Shown in pieces: positions 5,515 through 5,550 of a stretch of DNA of 5,550 nucleotides. A program made the translations under genes and the position numbers. Position 1 is the stretch's first letter. Every line of letters starts with the position of its first letter. The stretch is from Candidatus Sulfotelmatobacter sp. (lineage in GTDB: Bacteria; Acidobacteriota; Terriglobia; Terriglobales; Acidobacteriaceae), in assembly GCA_030037575.1 (NCBI GenBank), contig JASHRB010000373.1:1-5550 (forward strand). Reading direction: 5' to 3'. Under the pieces are notes generated by a model. It did not search any database and was not told the origin of the DNA. It worked only from the letters and a program-made list of their open reading frames with translations.

Positions 5515-5550
5515 TTGCCAGCAAACACGCGAAAACCGTTGTCGCCAATG
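5511..5550 (+). CDS. Start of a downstream gene coupled to xerD (partial)
   Basis: ATG at 5511 overlaps the xerD stop as ATGA and is preceded by AAGG (5503-5506). The frame reads M-I-A-S-K-H-A-K-T-V-V-A-N and runs off the window. ATGA overlap and an upstream purine run are typical of coupled operon genes, but 13 codons are too few to name a product. Confidence 0.4.
   Translation, partial: MIASKHAKTVVAN

Overview
The window is a stack of mobile DNA beside a chromosomal-type xerD gene. By eye the base composition is moderately high in G+C, and start codons include GTG. The XerD protein looks to me like those of soil Acidobacteriota. The recombinase cassette also resembles ones I recall from soil Acidobacteria and from rhizobia or Burkholderia. 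The taxonomic guess is weak and rests on recollection, not on a search.

Layout. (1) Positions 1-395 (minus strand) and 3771-4307 (minus strand) are the C-terminal and N-terminal parts of one IS630-family transposase. They join in frame across a shared CTT. The left end of this IS lies outside the window, and its right end is probably the GTGTCCC...TA terminus near 4363. (2) Between the halves sits a foreign element of about 3.4 kb (396-3770 plus one CTT core copy). It carries, all on the plus strand: a small protein of the DUF5372 type (443-706); an AT-rich control region with a strong promoter and three related operator-like repeats (707-896); a helix-turn-helix protein (897-1358); a translationally coupled unknown protein (1355-1627); and a large serine recombinase (1645-3761) with one apparent frameshift near 2596-2607. 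(3) After the IS comes a short gene-free stretch, then an intact xerD (4543-5514) and the first codons of a coupled downstream gene (from 5511).

How it fits together. The serine recombinase is the likely enzyme that placed the element into the IS630 transposase gene. The insertion is exactly at the codons of the first catalytic Asp motif (V-D-E-K), and it breaks the transposase with a stop codon supplied by the element's right end. The HTH gene, the coupled small gene and the recombinase probably form one operon driven by the promoter at 830-857, whose -10 box lies inside a perfect inverted repeat. In a circular excised form, the DUF5372 gene would sit about 60 bp downstream of the recombinase and could join the same transcript. 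The most interesting points are the precise target choice in a conserved IS motif, the autoregulation-like operators, and the resemblance between the element's HTH protein and the DNA-binding region of the transposase it interrupts.
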